NCBI GenBank assembly: GCA_934444735.1
Contig: CAKSDE010000006.1
Coordinates: 114,909 to 178,908, forward strand
Reading direction: 5' to 3'
Length of the DNA stretch: 64,000 bases
From: an uncultured Clostridia bacterium
GTDB lineage: Bacteria; Bacillota; Clostridia; UBA1381
This document shows positions 60,622 through 64,000 of the stretch, piece after piece. Within the stretch, counting starts at the first letter, position 1. Each line of letters opens with the position of its first letter. The notes beneath the pieces are model-generated. The model made no database searches and was not told where the DNA came from. It worked only from the letters and a program-made list of their open reading frames with translations. A program made the translations under genes and the position numbers.

Positions 60622-61452
60622 ATGCTGTATTTATGCGCAACACCGATAGGCAATCTCGGTGATGTCAGCTCAAGATGCATTGAGGTTCTAAATTCGGTTG
60701 ACATGATTGCGGCGGAGGATACCCGTCATACACTGAAGCTTTTGAATCATTTCGGCATATCCAAGCCGATGACAAGCTATCACGAACACAACAAACGCGA
60801 AAAAGGCGAATACTTGATCTCGCTTTTAAAAGAGGGTAAGAACATTGCGCTTGTATCCGACGCAGGAACCCCTGCAATATCCGATCCGGGCGAGGATCTT
60901 GTAAAGCTCTGCGTTGAAAATGATTTGGAGGTAACGTCTATCCCCGGGCCGGTCGCGGCAATAAATGCGCTTATCCTCTCGGGGCTTTCGGCACGCCGAT
61001 TCTCGTTTGAGGGGTTTTTATCGGTTACAAAGCGCAGAAAGCATGAGCATCTGGAATCCTTAAAAAACGACACCCACACCCTCATCTTCTATGAGGCGCC
61101 GCACAAGCTCATAACCACGCTCTCGGATATGCTTGAGATTTTCGGGGACAGAAAAATCGCTCTTGTGCGCGAGCTTACCAAGATACATGAAGATATTTTC
61201 CGTACCACGCTTTCGGGTGCGTTGGAATACTACAGCGAAAAATCACCGCGCGGCGAGTATGTTATTGTCGTTGAGGGTGCAACCGAGTCAGAGGCTGAAA
61301 CCCAAGAGCAATGGTGGTGCGATCTGTCGATAAAAGAGCACGTAGACGAATACATAAAGCGCGGCGAAAATTCAAAAGACGCCATAAAATCGGCGGCAAA
61401 GGACCGCGGTCTTTCAAAACGCGATGTATATAACGAATATCATAGAGATTAA
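60622..61452 (+). CDS. rsmI: 16S rRNA ribose 2'-O-methyltransferase
   Basis: A 276-residue enzyme that methylates C1402. LYLCATPIGNLGDVSSRCIEVL, AAEDTRHTLKLLNHFGI, LVSDAGTPAISDPGEDLV and SIPGPVAAINALILSGL are family signatures of the tetrapyrrole-methylase-like fold. 3 bp after the YabB-like gene; GGGAGG ribosome site. Confidence 0.96.
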   Translation: MLYLCATPIGNLGDVSSRCIEVLNSVDMIAAEDTRHTLKLLNHFGISKPMTSYHEHNKREKGEYLISLLKEGKNIALVSDAGTPAISDPGEDLVKLCVENDLEVTSIPGPVAAINALILSGLSARRFSFEGFLSVTKRRKHEHLESLKNDTHTLIFYEAPHKLITTLSDMLEIFGDRKIALVRELTKIHEDIFRTTLSGALEYYSEKSPRGEYVIVVEGATESEAETQEQWWCDLSIKEHVDEYIKRGENSKDAIKSAAKDRGLSKRDVYNEYHRD

Positions 61453-61516
61453 CAACAGATAAATAGGGACACAAAAGAATTTACCGTCCCCAATCAAGAT
61501 AAAAGGTGGGATTTTT

Positions 61517-61795
61517 GTGATAAAAAATAAAAACAGACTTCTGGCACTCGCCGGATTCGGCGCAGTTTTGGGGTACCGTGCCATAAAAGGCTACGGCTCA
61601 TTTAACAGGATACGCTTTAAAAAGCCGCACCGTGCTGTTGAAAACTATGTAAATACACACTTTCCCGGAGCGAAAATAGGTGACATATACCCGTCCGATG
61701 AAGGGTATCGGTGCGTGATTTTACATAACAGCTCGCAAATACTCATCTATCTTATTCCCACCGAAAGCGGCGGTTTTATTTTCACTCAGATGTAA
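61517..61795 (+). CDS. Small protein with N-terminal hydrophobic helix, unknown
   Basis: A 92-residue protein starting at GTG 61517 (site AAAGGTGGG). Residues 8-24 (LLALAGFGAVLGYRAIK) could insert in the membrane; residues 35-92 look like a small alpha/beta domain (AVENYVNTHFPGAKIGDIYPSD; VILHNSSQILIYLIPTESGG). No family recognised. Follows rsmI by 64 bp without a clear terminator. Confidence 0.6.
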   Translation: MIKNKNRLLALAGFGAVLGYRAIKGYGSFNRIRFKKPHRAVENYVNTHFPGAKIGDIYPSDEGYRCVILHNSSQILIYLIPTESGGFIFTQM

Positions 61796-61898
61796 CATTT
61801 TCCTCCTTATATGCGTAATCTATACTAAGGGAATTTTCCCGAAAATTATGACAGGTAATTTACCTGTTGAGAGATTATGTTTTAAGGAGGATATTTTT

Positions 61899-62069
61899 AT
61901 GGGATTATTCGGAGGTTGTAATAACGGCGGCGGAGATTGGTGGATCTGGCTTCTTATAATAATTGTACTCGTGCTTTGCTGCTCGGATAACGGCGGTCTT
62001 TTGGGAAACGGCAACGATTGCTGCTGCAACAACAATAACGACTGCTGCAATAATGATTGCTGCTGCTAA
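61899..62069 (+). CDS. Cys/Asn/Gly-rich small membrane protein
   Basis: A 56-residue protein: a short Gly/Asn-rich head (MGLFGGCNNGGGD), one strongly hydrophobic helix starting WWIWLLIIIVLVLCC (about 14-28), and a tail of Cys, Asn and Asp (NDCCCNNNNDCC and similar, ten Cys in the last 23 residues). AAGGAGG precedes the ATG. The tail could bind metal or form disulphide cross-links; similar small proteins occur near sporulation genes in Clostridia, but that link is inference. A GACAGGTAA/TTACCTGTT hairpin (about 61850-61868) lies in its leader. Confidence 0.7.
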   Translation: MGLFGGCNNGGGDWWIWLLIIIVLVLCCSDNGGLLGNGNDCCCNNNNDCCNNDCCC

Positions 62070-62107
62070 ACGAACATAAAGGAACGTAAATAAGTCCGAA
62101 TCAAACC

Positions 62108-62143
62108 GAACCGCCCCCCAAATTGTTATTTGGGGGGCGGTTC
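62108..62143. terminator. Bidirectional terminator between convergent genes
   Basis: GAACCGCCCCCCAAAT and ATTTGGGGGGCGGTTC with a 4-base loop, then TTCTT. Very stable. Confidence 0.85.
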
Positions 62144-62169
62144 TTCTTGCTGCAATTCTTTCTCCAACC

Positions 62170-63078
62170 CTACAGCGCACTCTGCGTATCGGTAGGATCT
62201 CCGTTTATTGCAAGATCATACTCATGCGACCAATCAAGACCGCGGTATTCTGCGGCACGGTCGTCCTTTTCAATGAAGTCCATTAAAAGATCAAGCATTT
62301 CTTTTGTCCATGTGTTTTTATCTATCTGCGCCGTTGTGAATTTATTAAGCGTGATCATCTCGAATCCGAATAAGTCTTTCACCTGGGTTTTTGCCGCACC
62401 GCCGACAACCTCCTCGACGAGATGGCTCGGTATAAAGAGAACTCCGCCGCCCGCTCCAAACACTATATCGCCCGGGAGAACAACGGCATTGCCTATTCGG
62501 GTTACTGTGTTGTAGCCGGTCATTATAAAGTCACGTATCGGCGTCGGGTCGATGCCACGGTAATAAACCTGCGAGTCCTCAACCTTTTTCATCTGCTCGG
62601 TGTCGCGTATACCGCCCCATATAACCGCGCCGCCGTTTTCATTTTTGGTCTTATTTTTAAGCGCAGTGGTAAGATTGCCGCCGAGAAATGTTCCCTTGTA
62701 TATCTTATCATACATATCTATTACCGGAACATCGCCCTCCTGCAAGTTGTCAATTACCCATTGATTATATGTCCCCGTTCTGTTCTCGCTCCTGCCGATG
62801 TCCTTTACAACCTCGTCAAGGTCGGGACGAAACGGACAGTATGTAGCGGTTACGGCTCTGCCGATGAGCTTTCTGCCGTCATCGTGCAGAGTGTGCAAAC
62901 GTCCCTCAAATTGGCTTTCGTAGCCTTTTACGAATATCGGCTTCCATACTTCTTCAAGCGTGAGCGTTTTCAGCGCCTTCAGATATTTGTCGTCAACCTT
63001 CGGTCTGCCGTCGGGGAAACGTTCCCCTTTCCATTGCGGTGTGAGCGCGATTATTTCTTCTCTTACGTTAAAATGCAT
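62170..63078 (-). CDS. RraA-like / HMG aldolase family protein
   Basis: A 302-residue protein of the RraA fold. VIDMYDKIYKGTFLGGNLTTALKNK contains the GGNLTT block; GAVIWGGIRDTEQM is the G-G-x-R-D motif binding substrate and metal in 4-hydroxy-4-methyl-2-oxoglutarate aldolases; FGAGGGVLFIP follows. It is longer than RraA (about 160) by N- and C-terminal extensions. With the sugar SDR gene upstream on the same strand, a role as retro-aldolase or decarboxylase in sugar-acid degradation is more likely than RNase E inhibition. Confidence 0.75.
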   Translation of the reverse strand: MHFNVREEIIALTPQWKGERFPDGRPKVDDKYLKALKTLTLEEVWKPIFVKGYESQFEGRLHTLHDDGRKLIGRAVTATYCPFRPDLDEVVKDIGRSENRTGTYNQWVIDNLQEGDVPVIDMYDKIYKGTFLGGNLTTALKNKTKNENGGAVIWGGIRDTEQMKKVEDSQVYYRGIDPTPIRDFIMTGYNTVTRIGNAVVLPGDIVFGAGGGVLFIPSHLVEEVVGGAAKTQVKDLFGFEMITLNKFTTAQIDKNTWTKEMLDLLMDFIEKDDRAAEYRGLDWSHEYDLAINGDPTDTQSAL

Positions 63079-63164
63079 TTTTTTGCCTCCTGATTTTTTA
63101 TAAATTGGGGGGACTCACCCCCTGCTCCTCTTTAAAAATTGAGGAATTACTTACATATTTGTTT

Positions 63165-63893
63165 TTAAAGATGCATACCGCCGTCTACTATAAGATCAGC
63201 GCCGGTTATATACCTGCCCTCGGCACTGCATAACAAAAGCGCTGCGGGTGCGCAGTCCTCGGCAACGCCGGCAAAGCCTGCCGGGATCCCCGATAAAACT
63301 TTCTTTTCATATTCCTTGTTGCATAACGCCGCCTCGTTTCTCGGCGTTGCGATAACGCCCGGGGACAGATTATTTACCGTTATCCCGAATGGTGCGAGCT
63401 GCTTTGCAAGATTTTCGCATAAACTCATCTGAGCACATTTTGTCGCCGCATATACAGCCATCTCCGCGTGCGGCTTATATTGCTGAACGCTCCCGACGGT
63501 CAGTATTCTGCCGTAATTTTGCGCTTTCATGTGCGGCGCATATTCCTGAATAAGCTCTAAAGATGCCTTTAAGTTTACTCTTACCTGTTCGTCAAATTCC
63601 TCGCTTGTGATCCCGTCCCATTTTTTTCTGTATTGAATTGACGCGTTCAAAACAAGTATATCAATATCGCCCGTTGCCTCATGCAGTTTTTTTGCGCAAA
63701 GTTCGTCCGAAAGACTGACATTTACCGGTACGGAATTTTGTATCTTTGCCGCTGCACGCTCGCATTTTTCAAGGCTTGACGCACCGTTTACAAAGACCTT
63801 TGCGCCGTGGTCGGCAAGTGCTTTTGCAATTGCAAAGCCTATCCCTTGAGTCGAGCCGGTGACAAGCGCCTTTTTGCCGCTTAAATCAAACAT
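63165..63893 (-). CDS. Short-chain dehydrogenase, sugar-acid type
   Basis: A 242-residue classical SDR: ALVTGSTQGIGFAIAKAL (NAD(P) loop), LVLNASIQY (NAG-like), catalytic Ser in TVGSVQQY, YAATK (YxxxK) and TGADLIVDGGMHL. Closest in style to gluconate-5-dehydrogenase or KduD-like enzymes. It is followed, 86 bp downstream, by the RraA-like gene; a GGGGG/CCCCC hairpin (about 63105-63122) lies between. Ribosome site AAGGAGGAG. Confidence 0.85.
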   Translation of the reverse strand: MFDLSGKKALVTGSTQGIGFAIAKALADHGAKVFVNGASSLEKCERAAAKIQNSVPVNVSLSDELCAKKLHEATGDIDILVLNASIQYRKKWDGITSEEFDEQVRVNLKASLELIQEYAPHMKAQNYGRILTVGSVQQYKPHAEMAVYAATKCAQMSLCENLAKQLAPFGITVNNLSPGVIATPRNEAALCNKEYEKKVLSGIPAGFAGVAEDCAPAALLLCSAEGRYITGADLIVDGGMHL

Positions 63894-63930
63894 ATTGTTA
63901 ACTCCTCCTTAAATCTATTTGTAAAATAGG

Positions 63931-64000
63931 TAATTGTAAAACTAACGTTTTCCAATTAAAATTCTTAGGTAGAAATAAAAAGTTCCGGCCGATTTTAATT
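63931..64000 (-). repeat. Third copy of the structured repeat, inverted and cut by the window edge
   Basis: Reverse-complement match to the right end of 40162-40328 (TAATTGTAAAACTAACGTTT, then GAAATAAAAAGTTCCGGC). Continues past the window. Confidence 0.7.

Overview
The window reads as chromosome of a low-to-moderate GC member of Bacillota, most likely a Clostridia gut or rumen lineage. This is inference from strong AGGAGG ribosome sites, TTGACA-17-TATAAT promoters, TTG/GTG starts, a ksgA-yabE neighbourhood, a dprA-topA-trmFO block, a SpoIIQ-like M23 protein and a purine operon with a ZTP riboswitch. No rRNA, tRNA, CRISPR array, phage or intact transposase was seen. The left edge cuts a glycosyltransferase gene.

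Layout: 1-4254 (minus) is a surface-polysaccharide segment with a capE-capF-capG trio for UDP-N-acetyl-L-fucosamine. 4446-9227 (minus) is a sugar operon: SGNH esterase, DMT permease, beta-helix glycosidase and GH36 enzyme. 9299-12656 carries thrC, a small P-loop protein and pgi. 13262-14403 is a LytTR regulator with a LiaF-like membrane protein. 14508-18269 is an AraC regulator divergent from a sugar-acid dehydratase, a GH16 enzyme and an SDR. 18465-24436 holds small secreted or membrane proteins, a SWIM/SNF2 helicase and a WG-repeat surface protein. 24560-35984 (minus) is one purine operon, purE-C-F-M-N-O-AICARFT-D-L, led by a promoter, a ZTP riboswitch and a terminator. PurH is split into an archaeal-type IMP cyclohydrolase (PurO) and a stand-alone AICAR transformylase. 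36698-51046 (minus) carries a SpoIIQ-like protein, malQ, mltG, obgE, a frameshifted DUF554 gene, ksgA, a YabE-like protein, trmFO, topA and dprA. 51327-62069 (mostly plus) carries a DUF6062 protein with an RluA-type synthase, small zinc-ribbon and membrane proteins, a candidate type I toxin-antitoxin pair, glmM, an amidohydrolase, a degenerate MreB-like protein, fabZ, trmN6-like, rsmI and small hypothetical proteins. 62170-63893 (minus) is an RraA-like protein and a second sugar SDR.

Two themes stand out. First, sugar metabolism recurs in three places, and its hydrolases lack signal peptides, so imported oligosaccharides are probably processed in the cytoplasm. Second, the intergenic spaces hold dispersed repeat families: elements bounded by GGGGAT/ATCCCC that occur in many internally deleted sizes (18 to about 340 bp), a 36-bp palindrome used as a terminator, a roughly 167-bp structured element, and short AT-rich palindromes. 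The most attractive local discovery is the convergent toxin/antisense RNA locus at 55237-55555, where both promoters and the shared terminator can be read.
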